64,000 nt of DNA from VXNJ01 sp009840625 (GCA_965207915.1 OZ242304.1:1-64000), one strand, 5' to 3'; numbered from the stretch's first letter, positions 18,847 through 27,658 are shown. The notes: generated by a model not told the origin, from the sequence alone. Made by a program: numbers and translations.

Positions 18847-19506
18847 CTATTGCGTTAGTTGGGCAACGCCGGTCGGGCAACTTACCTCGGTGCCGCCAAT
18901 GCCGCAGTAACCGGCCGGATTCTTGGCCAGGTATTGCTGGTGATATTCCTCGGCGTAATAGAACTCGGGCGCATCAATGATCTCGGTCGTGATTGCCCCG
19001 TAACCGGCGGCGGTCAGCGCCTCCTGGTAGCGATCGCGACTCGCTTCGGCGGCGGCTCGCTGCCCTGCGTCGAACACGTAGATGCCCGAGCGGTACTGGG
19101 TCCCGACGTCGTTTCCCTGCCGCATTCCCTGGGTCGGGTCGTGACCCTCCCAGAAAACCTGCAGGAGGTCCGGGAAGCTGATTTGCGCGGGATCGAATAC
19201 GACCAGCACCACTTCGTTGTGTCCGGTGAGCGAACTGCACACTTCGCGGTAGTTGGGATTGGGCGTGGTTCCGGCGGCGTAGCCAACGGCGCTCGTGTAC
19301 ACGCCGGGCAGCGTCCAGAACATCCGTTCCGCCCCCCAGAAGCAGCCCATTCCAAAGAGCGCCTTCTCAAATCCGTCCAGCTCAGGACCAGATATCGGTC
19401 GCCCGTGCACGAAATGCCCCGAAGGTATCGGCATCGGCGCGTCGCGACCGGGCAGCGCCTCATGGGGTTTGGGAAGTTCCGGTTGCTTGCCGAAGAAACA
19501 GGGCAT
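18847..19506 (-). CDS. msrA: Peptide-methionine (S)-S-oxide reductase MsrA
   Basis: A 219-residue protein that reduces methionine-S-sulfoxide in proteins, using thioredoxin. The catalytic motif GCFWGAE places the nucleophilic Cys at residue 55, followed by family motifs GYAAGTTPNPNYREVCS, GHNEVV, FWEGHDPTQGMRQGND and GTQYRSGIY. C-terminal Cys residues in GYCGIGGTEVSCP are candidates for recycling. The ATG at 19506 is chosen because it opens the usual short N-terminal extension; the open frame upstream shows no family similarity. Cytoplasmic, as no signal peptide is seen. Confidence 0.95.
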   Translation of the reverse strand: MPCFFGKQPELPKPHEALPGRDAPMPIPSGHFVHGRPISGPELDGFEKALFGMGCFWGAERMFWTLPGVYTSAVGYAAGTTPNPNYREVCSSLTGHNEVVLVVFDPAQISFPDLLQVFWEGHDPTQGMRQGNDVGTQYRSGIYVFDAGQRAAAEASRDRYQEALTAAGYGAITTEIIDAPEFYYAEEYHQQYLAKNPAGYCGIGGTEVSCPTGVAQLTQ

Positions 19507-19877
19507 GCGTTCGTCTCCGTTAATGGCCCGGCCGGGCTGATGTGGATGGCCGCGGGCTGACTTGCCCGTTTGGCCGATCATACGTATTCGCCGCCGTGCC
19601 CGGATCAGCCGACTGGAATCGGCGCCAGGCGGCCGCGGTGCAAAAGTGGCAATCGACGCGGTTTGCCCCTCGCGACGCCTCCGGCAGAAAATCCGATCTG
19701 GGTCGACGAACATTTGTTTGGGGGCTTATATCGGTGAGTGCCCAACCACCGCAAAGCTTGCGTCCGAAGTCCGAAGCAGCTTCAATTCGCCAGTCCTTTT
19801 GGGTGGCTCGGTGTCGGCGGATCGCGCTGAGAAACCCTCGGCGCAGGTCCATGCGCATTTATTCGCGCCGGAGACCG
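19507..19877. other. Intergenic gap downstream of the TOPRIM gene
   Basis: About 370 bases, noticeably less GC-rich toward the 19878 end. No gene recognised on either strand; the short open frames have no coding pattern. Confidence 0.45.
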
Positions 19878-21185
19878 TCACACGGAATCCCAGTACCTTT
19901 GATTCCTTTTCCACGCTTCTTCAGACGCGGGAAGCGGGTTTCGAGCGGCGGATTTGGCAACTCGATCCAATAGTTCGATTATTGGCCGCAATCTCGGCTC
20001 CGCAGATCTTTCCGACTCGAAAGCTATTTCAGCAAGCCTCTTCCCCAGCTTAGGTTTTGAGAGCTTTCGACCCACGCGTTTTCGATACAGCGCTTCGAGT
20101 CCACCGCTTACTTCGCCCGATCGAACTTCGGATATTTCTGCTGGAAGAAATGAGGAATCTTCTTCGAGATCGGACAACGCTTGAGCAATTTCGTCATCAT
20201 CGAAATTGTCGAATTCAAAGCTCTTTTTCCAAACATGCAAGTGTCCTGGCGGGATTGCGCGCTGCCGCGTCCCGAAAAATGAGTGTCTCTTCCGGCTGGT
20301 AACTTCAAGCTGTTTCGCATTGCCTTCGTTATCAAGCACGATGAAGCAGATCGTTTGGTGTTGCAGAAGATAGTCGGCGAGTCGAAGAATAGCGCCGTGA
20401 CGGTCCAATCGCTTCTTGCCCGTTGCCGTGGCCACCCCGCCCAAATTTCTGACTTCAATTCCGTAATTGCTTTGGTGCGCTCCGAATACTGACTGGAAAA
20501 AGGACTCGACGAATACGACTTCGGTCCGACCCTCTACCATCAGCACAGCCGTTGGTTGCGGGTTCAGGTCGTATTGATTGACCACGTATCGAAGATCTTC
20601 CCGATTGTCCGCGAGGGCCGTGGAGTCAGGTATGTGATTGAGTGACCATATCGACGATTCGCTGTGCGCCGCAAGCGAGGTGCCAAACAAATCGCGAAAT
20701 AGCAACCCAATCATCAACGCCCCTTGTCGATACACCCCCGCGCAAAGTGCGTCGCCCTGCAATTCGTCGCGTTTCCGCTGGTTGATGAACCGTTTCAAAT
20801 CGGCCCAGGCCCACAATGGATCGAAGCCCCGCAGTATCACGGCTACATGCTCGTAGGCCCTCCTGAGAGACATCTCATTGATCGAGAAGGGCGCAATCAA
20901 ACGTTTGGGGTCCCAGCCTCGCGAAAAATCCCACCAACTCCAATCGAAGCTGTCGAATGTGATCCAGCCGTCGGATTGCGACTTGGGACCGATGGTTATC
21001 TTTCTCTGGTTTCCGGTTGCATTCGGGTAATACCGATTGGATATCAGTTGGCAGAGTATCGGAATAGCTTGCAGGTACGCATCGGTGCGGAATTGTTCGA
21101 TTGATCGATTCGCATAGTCGTGCAATTGGTGGAACCGGTCGTTCCAATCGATTGACTTGATGTTTTCTTCCAAGTGGACAGTCAA
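19878..21185 (-). CDS. Orphan protein with OLD-type TOPRIM-like domain
   Basis: About 435 residues. The N-terminal half is mainly helical and Trp-rich (DGWITFDSFDWSWWDFSR) and is not recognised. The second half has the TOPRIM pattern of OLD-family nucleases: AVLMVEGRTEVVFVESFF (the VEGxxE glutamate), then EVRNLGGVATATG, then CFIVLDNEGN, where the usual DxD is reduced to D-N-E. A Lys/Arg-rich tail follows. Unlike full OLD proteins there is no ATPase half. Composition is lower in GC than all neighbours, suggesting transfer. The start is uncertain: TTG at 21185 or 21173 are the first candidates inside the gene, and the IS110 end at 21202 may have removed the true start. A nuclease or defence role is inference. 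Confidence 0.55.
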   Translation of the reverse strand: MTVHLEENIKSIDWNDRFHQLHDYANRSIEQFRTDAYLQAIPILCQLISNRYYPNATGNQRKITIGPKSQSDGWITFDSFDWSWWDFSRGWDPKRLIAPFSINEMSLRRAYEHVAVILRGFDPLWAWADLKRFINQRKRDELQGDALCAGVYRQGALMIGLLFRDLFGTSLAAHSESSIWSLNHIPDSTALADNREDLRYVVNQYDLNPQPTAVLMVEGRTEVVFVESFFQSVFGAHQSNYGIEVRNLGGVATATGKKRLDRHGAILRLADYLLQHQTICFIVLDNEGNAKQLEVTSRKRHSFFGTRQRAIPPGHLHVWKKSFEFDNFDDDEIAQALSDLEEDSSFLPAEISEVRSGEVSGGLEALYRKRVGRKLSKPKLGKRLAEIAFESERSAEPRLRPIIELLDRVAKSAARNPLPASEEAWKRNQRYWDSV

Positions 21186-21394
21186 GCAATTGTCTTTTTT
21201 GTCAAGTCCGGAAGGGGTGAGTTGAGTGGCGGTGCGGGGGAGAGCAGAGCGGGGAAGCCATGCGGTCGATCGCGAGATTTCCTGGGCCGTCACGGCCCGT
21301 TTTCATCGGATCCGCGACAGCTTCTCCGTTCTGGGCATGGCTGCGCCAGGGATCCTGCCCCGGCGGGGCGATCGACGGCGCCGGCTACCGGCGG

Positions 21395-22492
21395 TCAGCC
21401 TCGGCCCGCGGGCACGTCCCCATCCGTTATCCGATCCTCCCGGGCAGCGGCCTTCCCGCCCTCGCCGCGATCGGTCGTCGAAGCCTCGCCGACGACCGGG
21501 GACCATCCCTGGTCGGCAGCGCCGGCATCTGCTTGGGGCGGCTGTTCCGGGATCGCTTCTTCCGCGCGCCAGTACTCGCCGCTGCGCAGCATCGCGTTCA
21601 GGATGGTCAGCAGCTTGCGCATGCAGGCTGTGAGCGCTACCTTCTTGGGCTTGCCGGCCGCCAGCAGGCGCTCGTAGAACGCCCTGATCCGGGGGTTGTG
21701 CCTGGAGGCTGACAGCGCCGCCATGTAGAGCGCGGCGCGGACCCGGCTGCGTCCGCCCCATACGAACCTTTTGCCCGAGTACTTGCCGCTGTCGCGGCTG
21801 AAGGGGGCCACCCCGACCAGGGCGCAGACCTGCTTGTTGCCCACCAGCCCCAGTTCGGGCAGATAGGCCGCGAGGACGGCCACCAGCTGGGGTCCGGCGC
21901 CGGGGACCGATGCGATCAGGCCGGCGCGGGCCCGCAGGTAGGGCGATGCGGCGATCAGCCTGGCGATCTCCCGGTCCAGGCGCTTGATGCGGCGCTTTAA
22001 GCCGCCGACCGCCCGGCCGATGTCGGAGCGGACAATCCGGCTCCCAACCAGGCGGCGGCGGTTCTGCTCGGCGGTACGCTGGGCAACCAGCTGCAGGCGC
22101 CGGCCAGCCAGATCGGCCAGTTCCCTATTCGCCGGATCGGGCGCTGTCCAGAGCTGGTAGTGTCCGGTGGCGGCGAACCGGGCGATGACCCTTGCGTCGA
22201 CCGCGTCGGTCTTGGCCAGGACGCCCATCGCGCGGGCGTAGTCGCGCACCTGGCGGGGGTTCGCGATCGCCACCGGCAGGGACGCTCCCGCCAGCATCTC
22301 GGCCAGGGCCCGTTCCCAGCCGCCCGTGGCCTCCATGAGGACGACGGCGACCTCGAGCTCGATCAGGCGCCCGATCAGCTTCCTGATCCCGGCCCGGGTG
22401 TTGCCGAACCGCTGGACCGGCCCCTGCGGCCCGAAGGCGGCGTCGAGGTGCTCGGACGAGACGTCGACGCCTACGAATACGGGGGCGTTCAC
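21395..22492 (-). CDS. IS110-family DEDD transposase (copy A)
   Basis: A 365-residue recombinase. The N-terminal RuvC-like domain shows VGVDVSSEHLDAAF, VLMEATGGWE and KTDAVDARVIARFA (the D-E-D-D set). The C-terminal Transposase_20 domain shows SVPGAGPQLVAVLAAYLPEL and APFSRDSGKYSGKR, whose serine is the presumed nucleophile. IS110 enzymes recombine DNA guided by a structured 'bridge' RNA from the element's non-coding end. The GTG at 22492 is chosen because AGGGAG lies 7 bases upstream; the longer frame to 22609 is in the RNA region. The last 40 residues are an unusual Ala/Asp/Gly-rich tail. Confidence 0.92.
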   Translation of the reverse strand: MNAPVFVGVDVSSEHLDAAFGPQGPVQRFGNTRAGIRKLIGRLIELEVAVVLMEATGGWERALAEMLAGASLPVAIANPRQVRDYARAMGVLAKTDAVDARVIARFAATGHYQLWTAPDPANRELADLAGRRLQLVAQRTAEQNRRRLVGSRIVRSDIGRAVGGLKRRIKRLDREIARLIAASPYLRARAGLIASVPGAGPQLVAVLAAYLPELGLVGNKQVCALVGVAPFSRDSGKYSGKRFVWGGRSRVRAALYMAALSASRHNPRIRAFYERLLAAGKPKKVALTACMRKLLTILNAMLRSGEYWRAEEAIPEQPPQADAGAADQGWSPVVGEASTTDRGEGGKAAAREDRITDGDVPAGRG

Positions 22493-22592
22493 AGATAGAC
22501 TCCCTGTAACTTCCCGCCGCCTTCGATCCTTCCTCGCAGATACGGGCTCCCGACGGGCCCCTGGCAATTGTTCGGATTGCGGCGGCGGGTTA

Positions 22593-22660
22593 CCGGGTGC
22601 GGCGACCACGCTTGACTTCGGTCTCTGCGGACCGAGGAGTCAACGGTCTACCGCACCCGG
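22593..22660 (-). ncRNA. Candidate IS110 bridge-RNA structural core
   Basis: Upstream of the copy A transposase a nested structure is visible: CCGGGTGCGG at 22593-22602 pairs with CCGCACCCGG at 22651-22660 (10 bp), and inside it TTGACT/AGTCAA (22612-22617 with 22638-22643) and CGGTC/GACCG (22619-22623 with 22630-22634) close a 6-base loop. The position in the non-coding end 5' of the transposase fits known IS110 bridge RNAs. Transcript boundaries and the target-binding and donor-binding loops are not established. Confidence 0.5.
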
Positions 22661-22672
22661 GACTTCCCGTGA

Positions 22673-23359
22673 TCAAGATACGAGGAGGACTTCCGGATCG
22701 ACCTTGAGTCCATGACCTGCACCTGCCCGGCCGGGCAGGTAACCGCCGATCTTAGGGCGATGGGCAGCCGCCGCCTGCGCTCGGGCGAGCGGATCCGCGA
22801 CCGCTACTTCCGCTTTAACCGGGCTGCCTGCGCGGGCTGCGAGCTGCGCCCGCGCTGCGTCAGGTCCGCGACCGGCGCGCCGCGCACCGTGCGCTTCCAT
22901 CCCCAGGAACGTCTGCTGCAGAGGGCGCGGGACCGCCAGCGCAGTCCGGCCGGGAAGGCGCTGCTGAGGAGCCGCCTGAAGGTCGAGCACCGCCTGGCCA
23001 GGCTCTGCCAGCTGGGGATCAGGCAGTCGCGCTTCTTCGGACGCTCCAGGACCCTGTACCAGCTGCTGATGGCCGCGACGGTGGCCAACCTGACCCTGAC
23101 CGCCGGACGGACCGGGGCGCTTGGGCCGCAGGGTCCGGATATGGGACCGGATGGGGACGATAACGGGCGAACGCGGTACCGCAACCGCCTGCCGGACCCG
23201 TCATCGGCCCGGATCGCCGGATCATTGACCATGACCTGCCGAATAACGACGCGATCGGCTGCCGAAGCGGCCCTGGCGGCGGTCCGCGGACTGGCGACGA
23301 CCCTGCTCGAGCCGTCAATCCCCGGGCGTTTGAACCGGGGTTTTAGGCCGGGCTTCTAG
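22673..23359 (+). pseudogene. IS1182-type transposase remnant (C-terminal part)
   Basis: Open frame starting at the IS110 border with YEEDFRIDLES and TCTCPAGQVTADLR, then the four-Cys cluster CAGCELRPRC, a basic region and VEHRLARLCQLGIRQSRFFG and LLMAATVANLTLTAG. This is the C-terminal portion of IS1182-like DDE transposases. The N-terminal part with most catalytic residues is absent and is not found across the IS110 element. Downstream of about residue 135 the sequence drifts into non-family residues. A methionine at 22712 exists but is internal. Confidence 0.75.
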
Positions 23360-23529
23360 AACCGTGGGTAATTCCCAATTCTTTCCACCTCGCCCAGGAA
23401 GAAGCGCGAGCGGAAGTACCTTCAGGTCGAGAACGCGGACTTAGCGCCCATTGGGCACTCGCCGATATAAGCCCCTTTGTTTGGGATTAGGGCGTAGCGC
23501 CCACCACGGCGGCGAAGGAGCGACCAGCG

Positions 23530-24117
23530 ATGCCGAGAAAACACGGCGAACCCGCGATTGCGCCGCTGCCGTCACCCTTTCCCGAGGGTTGGTTTTACGT
23601 CGCCAGCGTGCGCGATGTTCGAAAGGCGGGCCTTGTCCAAAAGACGTGGATGGGCGAGAGCATAGTCACCTGGATCGATGACGCCGGCCAGGTTTGCGTT
23701 GCCGAGGCCATTTGCCCGCACCTAGGTTCGTTTCTAGGCCCGAGCGCCGGCGGTCGGGTCAGCGAAGGGCAAATAGTCTGTCCGTTCCACGGGTTCGAAT
23801 TCGACACTTCCGGCCGCTGTGTCCACACGCCGTATGCGGCCCCGCCGCGATCGGCCCGGCTGCGGGTGTTTGCAACCCGGATCGTTTGCGGCTTGGTCTT
23901 CGGCTGGTGGGGTATTGATGGACGGGAACCGCAGTGGGACCTGCCGTCCGAGGAACCGGACCAGACCGGCTGGTGCGACCTGCGGATCAGGACCCTGCGG
24001 TTCCGCGGCCATCCACAGGAAACGACGGAGAATTCGGTCGATCTGGCCCACTTGCGCTACGTCCACGGCTACGGCAGCGTGGACCGCGTGGACCCGCTCG
24101 CTATAGACGGGCCCTAT
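23530..24117 (+). pseudogene. Rieske-type oxygenase, 5' part, split by IS1380
   Basis: 196 codons from ATG 23530. The Rieske [2Fe-2S] ligands are CPHLG and CPFHG, 39 residues into the conserved fold, and the mononuclear iron motif is ENSVDLAHLRYVHGY. The pattern resembles the oxygenase component of 3-ketosteroid 9-alpha-hydroxylase or Neverland-like enzymes. The frame stops making sense at DGPY (24117), exactly at a CTAT repeat, and resumes at 27193 as LRSRFDFTRTRE. Joined, the two parts give 344 residues in one frame with no lesion. The substrate is unknown, and no reductase gene is adjacent. Confidence 0.88.
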
Positions 24118-24322
24118 CCCGCATCCGTCACCAACTTGGCCGAACCGAATGAATTCGCGCCCCCCGACCTGCGCGAGTGGCGATTTGGGCCGCCCTGTGG
24201 CGCGTCCTGGCGTGGACCCGGGCACCGCGCGCGCAGATGTTGCCCATTTCGGTCCCGGGACGGCTCCGGTCCGACCTGTCCCGTTGACATCGGCCGCCGG
24301 CCTTTGGCAAAAACGCCGGAAG

Positions 24323-25174
24323 CTACCCCGGCGACGGGTCGTACGCGGGTATCCCGGCCAATCTGGACGCCATCCCGGCAAACTCCCGCCGGAAGGGATA
24401 GGCGCCCGGCAGGGAGATCCATATGCGGCGGTGGGTGATGCGGATCCGGCCGGCCACCTTGAGGAACCGCAGCCGCAGGCTGCCGGCCTGCAGGCGCCCA
24501 TTGCCGGTTCCCTGCAATCCCAGCCGCCGCAGTCCCTCCAGCAGCACGTAGGCGAACCCGGAGAAATACAGCCGCAGCTGGTTGGCCGCAATCGTGGCCG
24601 CGCTGGTGCGGTCGGAGAACAGGGAGAGCTGCATTTCCTTGATGCGGTTCTCCATGTCTCCCCTGGGGTAGTAGAGCTTCTCGTACAAATCCTGTTTGCC
24701 GATCGACGACGAGGGCAGGCTGGAGACCACGAAGCGGGGATTGGACCCTTTTGCAAGGTGCTCGGCCTTGCCGACAACCCGCCGGCTCCGCGACCAGGTC
24801 TTTAAGGTGCGGTAGGAAAGCTGGCGGTAGCGCCGCGCGGGTTTGCCGGTGGCCAGGTGCCGCCGCCGCGATTTGCGCAGCGCCCTTGAGAGCATCCCCT
24901 GCAGGCGGGGGTTGCGCGCGAGCCCGAAGACGTAGCCGATCCCTTCCCGCTCGCAGAAGGCCATCGTCTCCTCGCGGGCAAAGCCCGAATCGGCGCGCAG
25001 GACGATCTGCGTATCCGGCCAGCGGGATCGGATCCGCTCGATCAGCGGCCCCAGCTCCTCCGCCACCCCGGCCCCGGGATCTGAGTCGGCGCTGCGCAGC
25101 CTGGCCAGCAGCAGGTGGTCTCGGCAGAAGACGTAGAGCGGAAGGTAGCAGTAGCAGCGGTAGTAGCAACTGTG
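24323..25174 (-). pseudogene. IS1380-family transposase, C-terminal part
   Basis: It continues the transposase with CYCYLPLYVFCRDHLLLARL, IVLRADSGFAREE, NPRFVVSSLPSS, YPRGDMENRIKEMQLSLF and FSGFAYVLLEGLRRL, the DDE region and C-terminus of IS1380 enzymes. It ends at the TAG at 24323-24325. Removing 25175-26509 joins it in frame to the 5' part, giving 477 codons before the stop with no other damage. Confidence 0.9.
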
Positions 25175-25181
25175 ATGAAAG

Positions 25182-26509
25182 TCAAGTCGAGGATGGATGG
25201 GAGAGTGAGGTCCGGGGCGAGAGGGAAGGAAGGATTGGCCAACCGGGGCAGGGCCATGGCTCCGCCAAGGACCTCGCTGGACGGTTCCGTCAGCGATTTA
25301 CGACCTGCGCCGGGAACCCTACACGGCTCGCCGCTTCGATGAAGCTCCGAAGCCTTCCAGCGCGGCTAGCCCTGCACCTGCTCCTCCCATTGCCGACCGT
25401 GCCGGAGCATGGAGTTGAGGGTGATCAGCAGCTTGCGCGCACAGGCGATGAGCGCCAGCTTTTTGGGCTTGCCGGCCTCTACCAGGCGGTCGTAGAACTC
25501 CCCGATCGCCGGATTGTGGCGCGAGGCCGAAAGGGCGGCCATGTAAAGGACCTGCCGGACCGGGCTCCTCCCACCCTGGATGAACCTGCGTCCCGAGAAC
25601 CCGCCGCTGTCGCGGTTGAAGGGCGCCACTCCCACCAGGGCCGCGACCTGCTTGTTGCCCAGGGTCCCCAACTCGGGCAGGTAGGCGGCCAGGGCGGCGA
25701 CCAATTGCGGCCCCACGCCCGGCGCCGAAGCCAGCAGGGCGCTGCGGGCGCGCAGCGTCGGATCGGCCTCGATGGCGGACGCGATCTCCCGGTCCAGGCG
25801 AACGATGCGCCGGCCGAGCCCGTCGATTGCGCGTCTCAGATCGCTTCTTACTGTTTGGTTTGCGGCCGACCCCAGGCGGTTGCGCTCGGCGGTGCGCAGG
25901 CCCTGCAGCTGCCAGCGCCGCGACACCAGCGCGGCCAGGTCGCGAACTTCCCGGGACGGGCGCTCCCGGACCGGAGGCCTGACCACCGCGGCGAAACGGG
26001 CGATCACCTTGGCGTCGATCCGGTCGGTCTTGGCGAGGATCCCCAGCGAACGGGCGAAGTTCCTTATCTGGATGGGGTTCACGACCGCCACCTTGAAGCC
26101 GGCCGCCCGCAGCGCGTCGACCAGCTTCCACTCGTGTCCGCCGGTCGCCTCCAGAACCACCAGCGCCACCAGGAACTGGCTCAGGCGCTTGATCGCCGAC
26201 CTGCAGCCGGCCGCGGTGTTGGGGAACCGCCAAACCTTCCCCGTCGATGCGATGGCGACATCGAACTCGCCCTTGGCCACGTCAATGCCGACGTATGTGT
26301 CTTGCTGCATATGCAAAACTCCAAATCAACCTCCCCAGCACTGGGCCCGGGCTTGCAAATGCGGGTTCGGCGCACAACCGTCCCGAGACAACCGTTCGAG
26401 CTCGAAGCCGGGGAATCGGGCGCGGCGACCCTGCTATTACTCGGTCTCCACCGACCGTCCGTGAAATCGGTCCGCCGTGCCCGGACTACCCACGGTGAAC
26501 ATACAACCC
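25182..26509 (-). mobile_element. IS110-family insertion sequence (copy B), nested in IS1380
   Basis: A 1328-bp element flanked by ATGAAAG at 25175-25181 and 26510-26516. It starts TCAAGTC like copy A. Non-coding ends of about 184 bases (25182-25365) and about 200 bases (26311-26509) flank one transposase. Deleting the element with one ATGAAAG restores the IS1380 transposase reading GRFFHHSCYYRCYC. IS110 elements usually leave no duplication, so the 7-bp repeat may be recombination-core sequence rather than a true target duplication. Confidence 0.88.
25366..26310 (-). CDS. IS110-family DEDD transposase (copy B)
   Basis: A 314-residue relative of the copy A enzyme. RuvC-like acidic residues lie in VGIDVAKGEFDVAI, VVLEATGGHE and KTDRIDAKVIARFA. 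The C-terminal domain shows SAPGVGPQLVAALAAYLPEL and APFNRDSGGFSGRR with the presumed nucleophilic serine. The ATG at 26310 has GGAG 8 bases upstream. It lacks the Ala/Asp-rich tail of copy A, and the two proteins differ clearly in sequence, so they are separate elements rather than recent copies. It appears intact and could still be mobile. Confidence 0.92.
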   Translation of the reverse strand: MQQDTYVGIDVAKGEFDVAIASTGKVWRFPNTAAGCRSAIKRLSQFLVALVVLEATGGHEWKLVDALRAAGFKVAVVNPIQIRNFARSLGILAKTDRIDAKVIARFAAVVRPPVRERPSREVRDLAALVSRRWQLQGLRTAERNRLGSAANQTVRSDLRRAIDGLGRRIVRLDREIASAIEADPTLRARSALLASAPGVGPQLVAALAAYLPELGTLGNKQVAALVGVAPFNRDSGGFSGRRFIQGGRSPVRQVLYMAALSASRHNPAIGEFYDRLVEAGKPKKLALIACARKLLITLNSMLRHGRQWEEQVQG

Positions 26510-27091
26510 ATGAAAGAAGCGCCCTTCCTGCCTACCGTGCAGCGGATCGTCGGTGGCGTCCAGGTCCAGGACCACCCGCCTGGGCGGCTTGCGGTACGCC
26601 TCCAGGAAAAGGTCCCAGAGCAGGGAGTCCATCGCCTTGGTGTCGGCGCCGATGCGCCGGTAGCGGTCGGATGCCGCTTCGTCCGGACGCGACAGCTCCA
26701 GGCGGCCGAGGGCCGACGGGGACGCCAGGGCCCGGCCCCTGTCGCGCAGTCGGTGCCGGTCCCCGCCGGTGACGTCGCGCTTGCCCACCATAAGCGCCAG
26801 CAGGGGATCGGCGCGCAAAAGGTCGTGGTCCGAGAGGTCCTCGTAACCCAGCGCCAGGGCGTAGACGCGCTGGGCGATAAGGTCCCTGACGGTGTGCTCT
26901 ACGCGACGCGGATCGCGGTGGTCGATAAAGCAATTGGCCAACCGCTCGAGCATCCCCGGCCGCCTGTCCACCTCGGAGAGCAGCAGGCCGCCGGCGTCGG
27001 AGGTGAGGTGCCCGCCGTCGAATCGGGCGGTGACCTTGCGCCGTCCCAGGCCCCAGAAATGAAGCTGCCGCGATTTACACTCTGTCATCAT
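26510..27091 (-). pseudogene. IS1380-family transposase, N-terminal part
   Basis: 194 codons from ATG 27091: RFDGGHLTSDAGGLLLSEVD, RVEHTVRDLIAQRVYALALG, YEDLSDHDLLRADPLLAL and VVLDLDATDDPLHGRQEGRF, the conserved N-terminal half of IS1380 transposases including the first catalytic Asp region (LDLDATDDP). The frame is broken by IS110 copy B after FFH. Together with 24323-25174 it would make a full transposase, so this element was intact when IS110 arrived. Confidence 0.9.
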
Positions 27092-27192
27092 GGCCGGGCC
27101 GCCTTGCGGGTGCTGAAGATGGGTGGTTACTTCTTCAGGTTACCCCTCGGCGGCCGCCTGATTTGCAGGGGCTGGTGAGATTTGCGGGCTAT

Positions 27193-27639
27193 CTGCGCAG
27201 CCGGTTCGACTTCACCCGCACGCGGGAGATCGCCGGGATTCTGAAATTGACGTTCGCGCCTTCCGCCGACACCCCCATCTACGGATTTGGATATTCGCTG
27301 GTGGAGGTACACGAGCGCTCCATCGGGATGGACTTGCGAATCTGGATCCTGGCGACGCCGGTCGACGGTGATTTCATCGATATGTCGCTGGCTTGCCAGG
27401 TGCGCGAACTGCGCAGCCCCAAGCGCTGGTTCATGGGATTGAAATTCCTGCCAACGAAGGCGCGCGCCCCGCTATTGAATCGGTTCATGTCCGCCCAGCA
27501 GGCCGAGGATGTCCTCCAGGGCGTTGAAATCTGGGGCCGCAAAAAGTTCGTGTCTCACCCGCGCCTTTGCCGATCCGACGGCGAGGTACGGGCATTCCGC
27601 GCGTATTGCGAGCAGTTTTACCCGGAAAACGGCGCCTGA
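27193..27639 (+). pseudogene. Rieske-type oxygenase, 3' part
   Basis: 149 codons including the stop, beginning LRSRFDFTRTREIAGILKLT in frame with the 5' part if the IS1380 and one CTAT are removed. It includes IYGFGYSLVEVHERSIGMD, LATPVDGDFIDMSL and SHPRLCRSDGEVRAFRAYC, typical of the C-terminal catalytic domain of Neverland/KshA-like oxygenases. The ending YCEQFYPENGA is a normal C-terminus. Without the Rieske half it is not expected to be active. Confidence 0.85.
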
Positions 27640-27643
27640 CATC

Positions 27644-27658
27644 GTGCGCGGAGCGCAC
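27644..27658 (+). terminator. Hairpin after the Rieske oxygenase stop
   Basis: GTGCGC at 27644-27649 pairs perfectly with GCGCAC at 27653-27658 around a GGA loop, five bases after the stop codon. No U-tract follows, so its activity as an intrinsic terminator is doubtful. Confidence 0.35.

Larger units (their letters stand above)
21202..22670 (-). mobile_element. IS110-family insertion sequence (copy A)
   Basis: It contains one intact DEDD transposase on the minus strand with about 190 bases of non-coding DNA downstream and about 180 upstream. The left end is placed at 21202 because the same TCAAGTC begins the second IS110 element at 25182. The right end near 22670 is set by where the IS1182-type transposase remnant becomes readable. 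No flanking repeat was found, and the DNA on the two sides does not belong together, so the locus was probably rearranged. Confidence 0.75.
24118..27188 (-). mobile_element. IS1380-family insertion sequence, interrupted by IS110 copy B
   Basis: Bounded by CTAT at 24114-24117 and 27189-27192, the 4-bp duplication usual for IS1380. The ends begin CCCGCA and share TCACCA four bases further (left end from 24118, right end reading back from 27188), 12 of 16 positions. Without the inner IS110 it is about 1.74 kb. Its transposase is in two pieces on the minus strand. Bases 24118-24322 are the non-coding 3' end; nothing else is seen there. Confidence 0.9.

Noticed and set aside
17477..18910. A 477-codon plus-strand frame opposite the P450
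   Set aside because: It is antisense to an unmistakable GPP34-P450 coding sequence and shows no domain.
21395..22609. Longer start for IS110 copy A transposase at 22609
   Set aside because: The extra 39 residues lie in the structured non-coding region and lack family similarity, and a strong AGGGAG ribosome site precedes GTG 22492.
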